Shown: one piece after another, positions 45,128-53,906 of the stretch
Layout: the number at the start of each line of letters is the position of its first letter
Position numbering within the stretch: position 1 is the first letter of the stretch
Assembly: GCF_000821065.1 (NCBI RefSeq)
Contig: NZ_CDGG01000001.1
Location: forward strand, 620,001-684,000
Direction: 5' to 3'
DNA: 64,000 nucleotides
DNA from: Oceanobacillus oncorhynchi
GTDB taxonomy: Bacteria; Bacillota; Bacilli; Bacillales; Amphibacillaceae
Position numbers and translations under genes: made by a program
Notes under the pieces: generated by a model
Databases searched by the model: none
Told to the model about the DNA's origin: nothing
What the model saw: the letters and a program-made list of their open reading frames with translations, nothing else

Positions 45128-45157
45128 ATTATAGTAGCAATCAATGCTTTGTGTCAA
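45128..45157 (-). promoter_or_regulatory. Sigma-A promoter of the antisense RNA
   Basis: Minus strand TTGACA (complement of 45152-45157), 18 nt, then TATAAT (complement of 45128-45133). Both hexamers match the consensus exactly. Confidence 0.8.
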
Positions 45158-45398
45158 ATAATATTCATGCAAGCAAGCATCTATTTCTTAATAAGGGTGA
45201 TATATATCTATTCCCTGTAGAGCGCTTTTTATTCATGTTATTTTAAAATAGCACAAGCTTAGTTTGCTGTCATTCTGCTAACTAGATTGAATCACAAATT
45301 TACAAGGAAAAAGAGAAAATACTTTTCAAGATCCAGTGCTCTTCGATGATAGCATTCATAAGCTATAAAGTCATCATCCCAAATAAGCCCTCCTTTCT

Positions 45399-45436
45399 AA
45401 TGAAACAAAGCCCTCCATCCCTTTGTTTCATTTTTT
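45399..45436 (+). terminator. Orphan terminator upstream of the glycosyltransferase genes
   Basis: ATGAAACAAAG pairs with CTTTGTTTCAT around 10 nt, then TTTTT. The 45008-45567 gap holds this, the antisense gene and the promoter at 45491; no further gene was found. Confidence 0.75.
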
Positions 45437-45490
45437 CTGCTTCAGCAACCGTCCTCAAGCCTTTTTTCACAAAATAGTCACTGTCGAAAA

Positions 45491-45519
45491 TTTATTTATC
45501 CGCACCCCTATGTTATAAT
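45491..45519 (+). promoter_or_regulatory. Probable promoter of the glycosyltransferase operon
   Basis: A perfect TATAAT at 45514-45519 and a weak TTTATT 17 nt upstream, about 50 nt before the first start codon. Confidence 0.45.
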
Positions 45520-45567
45520 GCTTCTGGGTAAAATATCGACAAATTACTTTGCAGGGGAATGAAAAAA

Positions 45568-46692
45568 ATGGGGGAAAAGAAAAAAATATTTTTCTTTATA
45601 TATCAGTTGGGTTCCGGCGGTGCGGCGAGAACGATGCTCAATTTATTAAATAACATGGATTTGGAGCAGTTTGAGCCGACATTGATTACCTTGAATTATG
45701 AAGGCGATTATGAAAAATACTTAAAAAAAGAAATCACCTTTATCAAGCTGCCGACCAGAAGACTGCGTTCGGGAATCATCCCTTTTTCCAAAATAATTAA
45801 AAAGGAAAAACCCGATATTGTCTTCAGTACCATTCCTAACTATAACCTCATTGCCATTGCAGCAAGACTGCTGTCCGGTCACAAAGCTAAAAATATTGTC
45901 CGGGAAGCAGCGTTATTAGGAACAGAAGGAAAAAGAAATACGAACCTGAAAATATATGGATTGGCCTATCGATTTTCGAAAAAAGTCGTTGCTCTTTCTG
46001 AAGGGGTAAGGCAGAATATCATTCAAAACTACAAAGTAAACCCGAAAAAGGTACAGGTTATTTATAACCCGGTCGATGTGGAAAATATAGAATCCTTGAT
46101 GAAGCAAGGAGAAATTGCCGAGGAGTATCAATCTATATTTCATGACCCGAAAGAAAAAGTGATTATTACAGCAGGACGCTTGGTAGACGATAAGGACCAG
46201 GCGACATTGATTCAAGCTTTTGCTAAAGTACGTAAAAATATTTCAGCCAGCCTTGTCATTCTTGGTGAGGGAGAGCTGGAAGAGAAGCTGAAAAAGCAGG
46301 TAAAAGCATTGCATCTAGAGGACGCTGTATTTTTTGCAGGCTTTCAGGAAAATCCATATGTTTATTTTAATCAGGCAGATATTTTTGTATTGTCTTCCAA
46401 AAGAGAAGGGTTCGGGCATGTGCTGACAGAAGCGCTCGCCGCCAGAATCCCGATTATCTCCACCGACGCCAGACCGGGCGCAGCAGAAGTCCTGGATAAT
46501 GGTAAATATGGTGTGATTACACCGGTAGGAGATGCAGATGCACTAGCTGCACAAATGGAAGATGCTTTACATTGGGATGATGAAAAAAGAAACCAGGTCA
46601 CGGAAAAAGGCTGGGAACGAGCGGTATCCTTCCGTGCAGAGAAGATTGTCAAAGAATATGAGAAGCTCTTTAAACAAACGATTGATCAATAA
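45568..46692 (+). CDS. Glycosyltransferase family 4 protein
   Basis: 374 residues, GT-B fold, cytoplasmic. N-terminal acceptor domain begins with FFIYQLGSGGAARTMLNLL. The donor domain has the usual VITAGRLVDDKDQATLIQAF near residue 207 (split ITAGRL and KDQATLIQAF) and VILGEGELEEKLKKQ near 233. The signature FVLSSKREGFGHVLTEALA near 275 contains the Glu-x7-Glu motif. AGGGGA favours ATG 45568 over ATG 45559. First of three glycosyltransferase genes in one direction. Confidence 0.88.
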   Translation: MGEKKKIFFFIYQLGSGGAARTMLNLLNNMDLEQFEPTLITLNYEGDYEKYLKKEITFIKLPTRRLRSGIIPFSKIIKKEKPDIVFSTIPNYNLIAIAARLLSGHKAKNIVREAALLGTEGKRNTNLKIYGLAYRFSKKVVALSEGVRQNIIQNYKVNPKKVQVIYNPVDVENIESLMKQGEIAEEYQSIFHDPKEKVIITAGRLVDDKDQATLIQAFAKVRKNISASLVILGEGELEEKLKKQVKALHLEDAVFFAGFQENPYVYFNQADIFVLSSKREGFGHVLTEALAARIPIISTDARPGAAEVLDNGKYGVITPVGDADALAAQMEDALHWDDEKRNQVTEKGWERAVSFRAEKIVKEYEKLFKQTIDQ

Positions 46693-46723
46693 CGATGAAT
46701 AACCAATAGAGAGGACAGCTGCA

Positions 46724-47848
46724 ATGAATGAAAAAAAACGTGTTGTTCATTTAACAACAGTACATCATCCTCATGATCCGAGAATTTATCATAAGGAATG
46801 TAAATCATTAAAAAAAGCTGGATTCGACGTATACTTAATTGCCAAAGAAACAGAAACAGGAATAGATAGAGAGAGCGGCATCAAGCATATCCCAATCAAA
46901 GATTACACAAGCAGATGGGAACGCATGACCAAGGGCGCCTGGACACTTTATAAGCAGGCGAAAAAATTAAAAGCGGATGTGTATCATTTTCATGACCCGG
47001 AGCTGCTGCCAGTCGCATGGCTGCTTAAAAATCGCCGGAATCATGTGATATATGATATTCATGAAGACTACATCACGAGCATGCTGCAAAAAGAATATGT
47101 ACCGAAGCCGCTTCGTAAATTTGCTGCCAAAGCATATAAGAAAATGGAGCAGTTTTTTACAAAAAAGATGGAACTAATCCTTGCTGAAAAGTATTATAAG
47201 GATATTTATCCGGATGGGGAATGTGTGTTAAATTATCCGATGGTAAATACGGCCTTTATAAAGCATCAGCGCAAAGGGGAAATAGAAGATAAATTGATTT
47301 ATACGGGCAATGTAACAGATGTGCGCGGTGCATTTCTGCATGCAAAATTGCCTTTAATAGATGAGAAAGTCACCATGAATTATATTGGTAAATGCTCCAC
47401 AGAATTCGCAGATGAGATTTACCGCATCGCTCGCAGCCAGTCAGACCGGATTCAAATCAAGGGAGTGAACCAATACATTCCCAAAGAAGAAATTGAACAA
47501 GCTTATTTGAAGCATAATTGGCTGGCAGGGGTTGCGATTTTTCCGGAAACAGAGCATTATATGAAGAAAGAATTAACCAAGTTCTTTGAGTATATGAATG
47601 CCGGTATTCCAATTATTTGTTCCAACTTCCCTGTCTGGAAGCAGTTTATCAATCAATATCGATGCGGTATCACTGTAGATCCGCATAATGACCAAGAAAT
47701 AAAGGATGCGCTGGATTATTTAAGAAATCATCCGGATGCAGCGAAGCAGATGGGCGAAAACGGGAAAAAAGCTGTCCAGGAACAATTGAATTGGAGAGCG
47801 GAAGAAGAAAAATTGATTGCCATTTACCAGCGTTTAGGAAACAAATAG
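46724..47848 (+). CDS. Glycosyltransferase family 4-like protein
   Basis: 374 residues. N-terminal VVHLTTVHHPHDPRIYHKEC is a common opening of GT4 enzymes in capsule and teichuronic acid loci, followed by YHFHDPELLPVAWLL near residue 87. The donor half is diverged, with FFEYMNAGIPIICSNFPVWK near 286. GAGAGGACAGC before the ATG. It is 31 nt from the preceding gene. Confidence 0.83.
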   Translation: MNEKKRVVHLTTVHHPHDPRIYHKECKSLKKAGFDVYLIAKETETGIDRESGIKHIPIKDYTSRWERMTKGAWTLYKQAKKLKADVYHFHDPELLPVAWLLKNRRNHVIYDIHEDYITSMLQKEYVPKPLRKFAAKAYKKMEQFFTKKMELILAEKYYKDIYPDGECVLNYPMVNTAFIKHQRKGEIEDKLIYTGNVTDVRGAFLHAKLPLIDEKVTMNYIGKCSTEFADEIYRIARSQSDRIQIKGVNQYIPKEEIEQAYLKHNWLAGVAIFPETEHYMKKELTKFFEYMNAGIPIICSNFPVWKQFINQYRCGITVDPHNDQEIKDALDYLRNHPDAAKQMGENGKKAVQEQLNWRAEEEKLIAIYQRLGNK

Positions 47849-47872
47849 GACGAAGTGAAGTAGGTGAACAAC

Positions 47873-48649
47873 TTGGGAGATAGCAAACCGATAGTCTCTG
47901 TCATTACGCCAACCTATAACTCCGAGCAGTTTATTGCAGAAACCATTGAATCGGTGCAGGCACAAACTTTTTCAGAGTGGGAAATGAATATTGTGGATGA
48001 TTGCTCGACAGACCGGACGGCAGAAATTGTGAAAAGCTATGCCGAAAAAGACGCACGTATCCATCTAACCGTATTAGATAAGAATCAAGGCTCGGCAATC
48101 ACACGCAACACAGCTATGGACCAGTCGAAAGGACGCTATATTGCCTTTTTAGACAGCGATGATTTATGGCTGCCGGAAAAGCTGGAAAAACAGCTCGCCT
48201 TTATGCGAGACAACGGGGTTGCCTTTTCATTCACACAGTATGTGCGTATGAATGAAGACGGCACAGATACCGGTGCAATCAGCACAGCCCCTGCAACCGT
48301 GACGTATGAGGATTTAATGAAACGCTGCGTCATCGGCTGCCTGACCGTCATGTTAGATCGCGAAAGAATAGGCGAACGGCGCATGGTCAATATCCGTACC
48401 AGACAAGACTACGCTTTCTGGCTGGAAATCACCAGAAACGGCCACTTTGCATATGGACTTTCAGAAGTGCTCGCAAGGTACCGCCTCGTAGGCAACTCCA
48501 TTTCCAGCAACAAATGGAAAGCAGCCAAACGAAACTGGTACGTATTCCGGGAAGTAGAACAACAAACCCTTCCCAAAACCCTATACTACTTCTCCCACTA
48601 CGTAACCCGCTCACTCCGGGATTTACTGAAATGGAATGCGAAGAAGTAG
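47873..48649 (+). CDS. Glycosyltransferase family 2 protein
   Basis: 258 residues, GT-A fold. N terminus VSVITPTYNSEQFIAETIES, VDDCSTDRTAEIV near residue 43 and FLDSDDLWLPEKLEKQL with the metal-binding DxD near 88, followed by RTRQDYAFWLEI. AGGTGA at 47862 indicates the TTG at 47873. It adds one sugar to the lipid-linked chain. It ends the first glycosyltransferase block before a palindromic repeat. Confidence 0.88.
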   Translation: MGDSKPIVSVITPTYNSEQFIAETIESVQAQTFSEWEMNIVDDCSTDRTAEIVKSYAEKDARIHLTVLDKNQGSAITRNTAMDQSKGRYIAFLDSDDLWLPEKLEKQLAFMRDNGVAFSFTQYVRMNEDGTDTGAISTAPATVTYEDLMKRCVIGCLTVMLDRERIGERRMVNIRTRQDYAFWLEITRNGHFAYGLSEVLARYRLVGNSISSNKWKAAKRNWYVFREVEQQTLPKTLYYFSHYVTRSLRDLLKWNAKK

Positions 48650-48726
48650 GGATAGTTAAAATGTGATAACAGATTAATACAACAGAATAGTTGATATTTC
48701 AGGATTGAAAGTATAAACATTTCCTT

Positions 48727-48856
48727 AGCGGAGGAAAAACACGGAGACTCCTATGGGAAAGCGCCGTGCGAAGACCCCGCAGGGAAAAAGTGCCCTTCTT
48801 TTTACCGAGGAGGCTGAGCGCAAGCCCATGGAAAGCGTAGTGTTTTTCCGCAGCGG
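48727..48856 (+). repeat. Long palindromic repeat (copy 5)
   Basis: Arms GGAAAAACACGG and GTGTTTTTCCGC; interior GACTCCTATGGGAAAGCG, GACCCCGCAGGGAAAAAG, GAGGAGGCTGAGCGCAAG and CCATGGAAAGCG. The 48650-49088 gap contains only this repeat. Confidence 0.8.
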
Positions 48857-49088
48857 TTGCCAGGAAGCTATATGACTCCAAAAGCAAAGAGAATAAGTGA
48901 AACCATGTAGTTCAACGTATACTATTAAAAAAACAATATAATTTTGGTGTATAATAGTAATTAAGCTCAGGAAACCTTCTAATAAGGGAACCTGATAAAG
49001 ATATGATTGAAAAAGCCACTTTCCATAAAGGACAACTTACAATATGTCCACAGAAAGTGTTGAAACAATTAGGCGGTGTCAAATTATA

Positions 49089-49865
49089 ATGAAAAACTAT
49101 ATACAAGAGATTTTACGGAGAAAAGATTTACTCTTCTACCTCGTAAAATCCGGACTCAAAGCGGAGCACCGAAACAGCTACCTCGGTTACTTCTGGTGGC
49201 TGCTCGATCCGCTGTTAAACGTACTCGTATTTTATTTCTTAGTCGTTATTATCTTAGATCGCGGAGGGCCAAATTTCGGTTTATTCCTGGTAGTCGGTTT
49301 AGTTGTCTGGAGATGGGTATCGACAAGCATGAACTCAGCATCTAAATCGATTTTAAGGTACAGCTCGATTATTAATCAGGTCTATTTGCCAAAATCATTA
49401 TTTCCGATATCCTTTACGCTGACGCAATTATTTAACTTTGGATTTGGATTAATTGTCATTGCAGGATTTTTGATAGCATATGGTGTCTTTCCGGATTGGC
49501 ATGTTATCTATTTGCCAGCGCTAATCCTGATACAGCTGACCTTCCACTTAATGCTGGGACTTGTATTAGGATACGCTACAATATTTATTCGGGATATTGA
49601 TAATTTACTCAGCTATGTGACGAGACTCTTTTTCTACGCGTCACCAATCATTTGGGAAGGCGGACGCTTGCCTCCTGAATACAGTTTCTTTGTCGATATT
49701 AATCCGATTGCGATACTGGTAACATCCTACCGTGATATTTTAATGTTTCATCGGGCACCGGACTTTCTAGGCTTGAGCATCATTTTTGTTGGAAGCTTAG
49801 CAATATGTGTCTATATGATTTATTATTACAGTAAGAACGAACACAAGATTATTAAAGCATTGTAA
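49089..49865 (+). CDS. ABC-2 type polysaccharide/teichoic acid export permease (TagG/KpsM-like)
   Basis: 258 residues. Cytoplasmic N terminus with LVKSGLKAEHRNSYLGYFWW and LLDPLLNVLVFYFLV (about residues 17-50), the typical TagG/Wzm opening, followed by six helices with YASPIIWEGGRLPPEY near 196. AGGCGGTG fits ATG 49089; the frame is open to 49044. It works with the next gene to move the lipid-linked polymer across the membrane. Confidence 0.9.
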   Translation: MKNYIQEILRRKDLLFYLVKSGLKAEHRNSYLGYFWWLLDPLLNVLVFYFLVVIILDRGGPNFGLFLVVGLVVWRWVSTSMNSASKSILRYSSIINQVYLPKSLFPISFTLTQLFNFGFGLIVIAGFLIAYGVFPDWHVIYLPALILIQLTFHLMLGLVLGYATIFIRDIDNLLSYVTRLFFYASPIIWEGGRLPPEYSFFVDINPIAILVTSYRDILMFHRAPDFLGLSIIFVGSLAICVYMIYYYSKNEHKIIKAL

Positions 49866-49923
49866 TCCATGATGCGCCTTTAGCAGAATGGAATGAATCA
49901 AGCACGCAGCATAGGATGAAAAT

Positions 49924-49953
49924 TCCCTCTCTCTTTTTAGGGGAGAGGGTTTT
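49924..49953 (+). terminator. Terminator-like hairpin between permease and ATPase
   Basis: CCCTCT pairs with AGAGGG around a 12-nt loop, then TTTT. Confidence 0.6.
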
Positions 49954-50020
49954 ACAGAATACTGGAGCATGACCTCATGGTTCAGATAAAAAGCTATCGT
50001 GCGATAAAAGAGGTTTTATT

Positions 50021-51640
50021 ATGTCAAATCATGATAATGAAAAAATCGATAAACAGTCGAAAGAAGAGGTTGTTGTTTCGAAAAATATAGCCGTATCCTT
50101 TCATGATAACCGGCATGCCGATGATTTAAAATCCACCCTGACGAACCTTTTCAAGAAGAAAAAAAATAAGAAGAAATCGGAAAAGGTATGGCCGTTAAAG
50201 GATATTACATTTACCGGCTATCAGGGAGAAATTTTAGGAATTATCGGTTCAAACGGTGCCGGTAAAACGACGTTGAGCAAAATCATTACCGGCATTCTTA
50301 CACAGGATGAAGGAATAATGAACGTCGATGGAAATGTAACAGCTCTTTTCTCTTTCGGCATGGGCTTTAATAAAGAGCTGACAGGCAGAGAAAATGTCTA
50401 TTTAAACGGAATGATGCTCGGCATTAATAAGCAATTAATTAATGATTATATTGAAGATATTCATGAATTCTCGGAGATTGGCCAGTTTTTTGACCAGCCG
50501 ATGAAATACTATTCCAGCGGGATGAAGGCGCGGCTCGGTTTCAGTGTCGCTTCTCACCTTCAGCCGGAAATCCTCATTTTGGATGAGGCATTGAACACAG
50601 GAGATGTGAAATTTGGCAGCAAGGCAGCTGCAAAGCTCAAGGAGCTGGTTGCGAATGCGAAAATGGTAGTGATTGTTACCCACAGTCTGCGTTATGCCCA
50701 AAAGAACTGCGATCGCTTGATCTGGCTGGACAATGGCTATGTCAAAGAAATTGGAGATCCAAAAACCGTCATTGAGCATTATAAAGAAACGGTCCCTCCC
50801 GTTGCGCGTCAAAGAAGGCAAAAGCGCAGTCTGAATGTGACTAAGACAGAAACAAATGTCGGTAAGGAATCGATCGTAAAAGCAGAGAATGTCGGCATAT
50901 CCTTCAAGCTTCAAAATAAAAAAGAAGACTACTGGGCATTAAAAAATGTCAGCTTCGATATTAAAGAAGGAGAAGTCGTCGGCATCATCGGGCATAATGG
51001 CGCCGGGAAAAGTACACTCTGTAAAGCCATTACAAACATACTCAGACCCGATGAGGGAACCTTGACGGTAAATGGCCAGACATCTTCCCTGCTCGGCTAC
51101 GGCACAGGTTTTAACGCACAATTAACAGGAACAGACAATATTTATTTAAATGCGATGCTGTTAGGAATCCCAAAGGAACGTGTGGATGAAAAATATGATG
51201 AAATCATTGAATTCTCCGGTATCCGGAAAGCAATCGATAAGCCGGTAAAGCATTATTCAGCAGGAATGAAATCACGCCTCGGCTTTAGTATCGCAGCAAT
51301 TTTAAAGCCCGATGTATTTATCGTCGATGAAGCCCTGTCAACAGGCGACCTTGCCTTTCAGGAAAAAGCCAGTGTCCGCATCCAAGAGATGATGGACCAC
51401 GCCAAAGCAGTCATCATCGTATCCCACAGCATGGGCTTTGTCGAAAAAGTATGTACCAGAGGCATCTGGATGGAACAGGGCCAAGTGAAATTCGACGGCA
51501 CCGCAGAAGAAGCCGTCGCAAAATACCGCGAAGCCATGGGCGTCCAAAAAAAGCCAGCAAAGAAAAAACCAAAAGTCATCAACGCCAAACAACCAGTCAA
51601 AGCAAACGCAGCAAAAACAAAAAGCGCAGAACAGAAATAA
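50021..51640 (+). CDS. Polysaccharide export ABC ATPase with two fused nucleotide-binding domains (TagH-like)
   Basis: 539 residues made of two TagH/KpsT-type ATPase domains in tandem. Domain 1: Walker A GSNGAGKTT near residue 79, signature YYSSGMKARLGF near 163, Walker B ILILDEALNTGD near 185. Domain 2: Walker A GHNGAGKST near 323, signature HYSAGMKSRLGF near 409, Walker B VFIVDEALSTGD near 428. Both appear catalytically complete. Usual members carry one domain and act as homodimers, so this looks like a fused dimer. The tail is Lys/Ala-rich and basic. ATG with AAAGAGG upstream. Confidence 0.92.
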   Translation: MSNHDNEKIDKQSKEEVVVSKNIAVSFHDNRHADDLKSTLTNLFKKKKNKKKSEKVWPLKDITFTGYQGEILGIIGSNGAGKTTLSKIITGILTQDEGIMNVDGNVTALFSFGMGFNKELTGRENVYLNGMMLGINKQLINDYIEDIHEFSEIGQFFDQPMKYYSSGMKARLGFSVASHLQPEILILDEALNTGDVKFGSKAAAKLKELVANAKMVVIVTHSLRYAQKNCDRLIWLDNGYVKEIGDPKTVIEHYKETVPPVARQRRQKRSLNVTKTETNVGKESIVKAENVGISFKLQNKKEDYWALKNVSFDIKEGEVVGIIGHNGAGKSTLCKAITNILRPDEGTLTVNGQTSSLLGYGTGFNAQLTGTDNIYLNAMLLGIPKERVDEKYDEIIEFSGIRKAIDKPVKHYSAGMKSRLGFSIAAILKPDVFIVDEALSTGDLAFQEKASVRIQEMMDHAKAVIIVSHSMGFVEKVCTRGIWMEQGQVKFDGTAEEAVAKYREAMGVQKKPAKKKPKVINAKQPVKANAAKTKSAEQK

Positions 51641-51730
51641 AGCAGTGGTATAAAATAATTTAAATTTATTTATTTTATCTTTCTCATCTAATAAAATAAA
51701 TTATTTTTTCTATAGTTAAGCACTCTATCC

Positions 51731-51859
51731 AGCGGAGGAAATACACGGAGACTCCTATGGGAAAGCGCAGTGGGAAGACCCCGCAGGGAAAAAGTGCTCT
51801 TCTTTTTACCGAGGAGGCTGAGCGCAAGCCCATGGAAAGCGTAGTGTATTTCCGGAGCG
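51731..51859 (+). repeat. Long palindromic repeat (copy 6)
   Basis: Almost the same as copy 5, but with arms GGAAATACAC and GTGTATTTCC. The A-to-T change in one arm is matched by T-to-A in the other. The 51641-51950 gap has nothing else. Confidence 0.8.
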
Positions 51860-51950
51860 ACAGCTAGAAGGTAAAATATAATTTTAAACTTATACAGGTT
51901 AAATCTTTCGCAATAAATTCAACGGATAGAAGAAAAATGGTGGTGTCATA

Positions 51951-53906
51951 ATGGCAGGAGTTATAAAAAAAATAGTGGCAGAACCAGTAGATTGGTTTAT
52001 CTACTCGGTTTTAGGAGAGAAACAGCGCAAATACCTCTTAAACATCTTAAGCAACCAGCAGAAAGACGCCATCAAACGCGTCTTGCTCGGCAAAAAAGAA
52101 GCAGAGAGACAGCGCCTGAAACAAATCAAGTTCCATTTATATAATCTGGGCTTTATCGAGAAAGGCTTAGCCGATTTAGAAGCCTATATACAGGAAGCAA
52201 ACGATCCATCCTTAAAAAGAACAGCAGCCTGGGAAAAAGTACTCTGGCATGCCAATCAATATAATGAAAAGGATGCGGCGATTGCATTAGAATATCTTCC
52301 GCTTGCCGAAGAAGGCGAAGTGCAGCCGGACCAGCAGCGCCGTATCGCTATTATCAAAGCAGAGCTGCTGGATGAAACGGGCGAGCGTGAAACAGCCAGA
52401 AACGTCTTACAGGACGCTTTAAAAGCAGGAGAACACGCAGATATCTATCTGGCGTTAGCAAATTTAGAAGCGGATATCAAGGATCGATTTGTTTATATCA
52501 ATAAAGCATTCTCTCTCTATGACCTGGATAACATTGCCACCGATGAAACAGGCCAATATGACGGCCTCCATACCATCAAAACACATGAAAATATTTCAGA
52601 TGGACCGCTGATCTCTGTCATTATTCCTGCCTATAATGCCGGGGATGGAATCAGGGTAGCAATTGAATCAATTCTGGAGCAGACATGGCAGAACATCGAA
52701 TTGATTATTGTCGATGACCATAGCCCGGATAACACATTAGCAATCGTACAGGAATATGCAGCAAAAGACAGCCGGATTAAAGTCATGCAGACCCCGCAAA
52801 ACAGCGGTCCTTACATTGCACGCAATATTGCCCTGGAAGCAGCGGCTGGCGAATTTGTGACCGTGAATGATTCAGATGATTGGTCGCATGCCTCCAAATT
52901 AGAGATTCAGGCGAAGCATCTATTAGCAAATACAGAGGTGGTTGCCAATACCTCCGAGCATGCGAGAATTACCGAAGAGATGACGTTGTACCGCAGGGGA
53001 ACGCCAGGAAAATACATCTTCCCAAATATGTCATCGATTATGTTCCGCAGGGAGCCTGTATTAGAAAAAGTCGGATATTGGGACAGTGTCCGTTTTGCCG
53101 CAGATGGCGAGTTTAAACGCCGTTTGTTAAAAAGCTTTGGCACACGGACTTATGTTGACTTAGCTTCTGGTCCGTTATCCCTGCCAAGACAAGCTGTCAC
53201 CTCCTTAACAGGAAGCTCTGCCTTTGGCTATAACGGCTTCTTTATGGGTGTGCGCAAGGAGTATGTGGAATCATTGGAGAATCATCATCAACGGGCAGAG
53301 GATGTCCGCTACACTTATCCAATGACGGAACGGCCATATCCCGTGCCGGAGCCAATGTGGCCGGCCAAGGAAGAAAAAACAGAGGGTTTCCGGAAGTTTG
53401 ATGTCGTTATTGCCACAGATTTTCGGGCATTGAACGAAGCAGATTGGCAGGTATTCAACGACTGCTTACAAGCGACAGGGACCCGAATCGGCCTGGTGCA
53501 AATCAACGCCTATGATTTCGCGCTTCCGAAAAAAATCGACGAAGGCATTCGTCAAAAGTTAGATGGAGATCGTCTGCAGATGCTGGTGTATGGAGAAAAG
53601 ATTGATGCGGAGAAAACCGTATGCATCAAGCCGACCGTGTACCAATATCAGCAGAAGTACCTGCCAACCTTGACGACGAAGCAGTTGGCGGTTGTACTGA
53701 CAGAAGCACCTGACAATCAGGCAGCTCTAAACAATGCCGCCAAGCATATCGAAGAATACTTTGGTCAGCTGGGAGCATGGTTCCCGGCGGATGAACAGAT
53801 ACAGCAGGAAATCAAAAATACTATTCCAGCAACGGAAATCAAACAGGCATATGCCGACCGTGTATGGGAAAAGAGTTGTCTAGAAAATGAAACAACCAAT
53901 CGATAA
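51951..53906 (+). CDS. Large GT2 glycosyltransferase with helical-repeat N terminus
   Basis: 651 residues. About residues 50-200 are helical repeats of TPR type (LGFIEKGLADLEAYIQEA, ERETARNVLQDALKAGEH). A GT-A family 2 domain follows: ISVIIPAYNAGDGIRVAIES near 221, LIIVDDHSPDNTLAIVQEY near 250, SGPYIARNIALEAAAGEF and VNDSDDWSHASKLEIQA near 303. Beyond residue 460 is a C-terminal domain of about 190 residues that I do not recognise. No membrane segment. It is paralogous along its whole length to the next gene, which starts inside it. Confidence 0.85.
   Translation: MAGVIKKIVAEPVDWFIYSVLGEKQRKYLLNILSNQQKDAIKRVLLGKKEAERQRLKQIKFHLYNLGFIEKGLADLEAYIQEANDPSLKRTAAWEKVLWHANQYNEKDAAIALEYLPLAEEGEVQPDQQRRIAIIKAELLDETGERETARNVLQDALKAGEHADIYLALANLEADIKDRFVYINKAFSLYDLDNIATDETGQYDGLHTIKTHENISDGPLISVIIPAYNAGDGIRVAIESILEQTWQNIELIIVDDHSPDNTLAIVQEYAAKDSRIKVMQTPQNSGPYIARNIALEAAAGEFVTVNDSDDWSHASKLEIQAKHLLANTEVVANTSEHARITEEMTLYRRGTPGKYIFPNMSSIMFRREPVLEKVGYWDSVRFAADGEFKRRLLKSFGTRTYVDLASGPLSLPRQAVTSLTGSSAFGYNGFFMGVRKEYVESLENHHQRAEDVRYTYPMTERPYPVPEPMWPAKEEKTEGFRKFDVVIATDFRALNEADWQVFNDCLQATGTRIGLVQINAYDFALPKKIDEGIRQKLDGDRLQMLVYGEKIDAEKTVCIKPTVYQYQQKYLPTLTTKQLAVVLTEAPDNQAALNNAAKHIEEYFGQLGAWFPADEQIQQEIKNTIPATEIKQAYADRVWEKSCLENETTNR

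Noticed and set aside
44789-45172. 127-codon minus-strand frame over the toxin-like locus
   Set aside because: It overlaps the small peptide gene, leader and terminator; its sequence is low-quality and it has no ribosome binding site. It would also read through the antisense RNA region.
45347-45478. 43-codon frame across the orphan terminator upstream of the glycosyltransferases
   Set aside because: No ribosome binding site, and it crosses a strong terminator hairpin.
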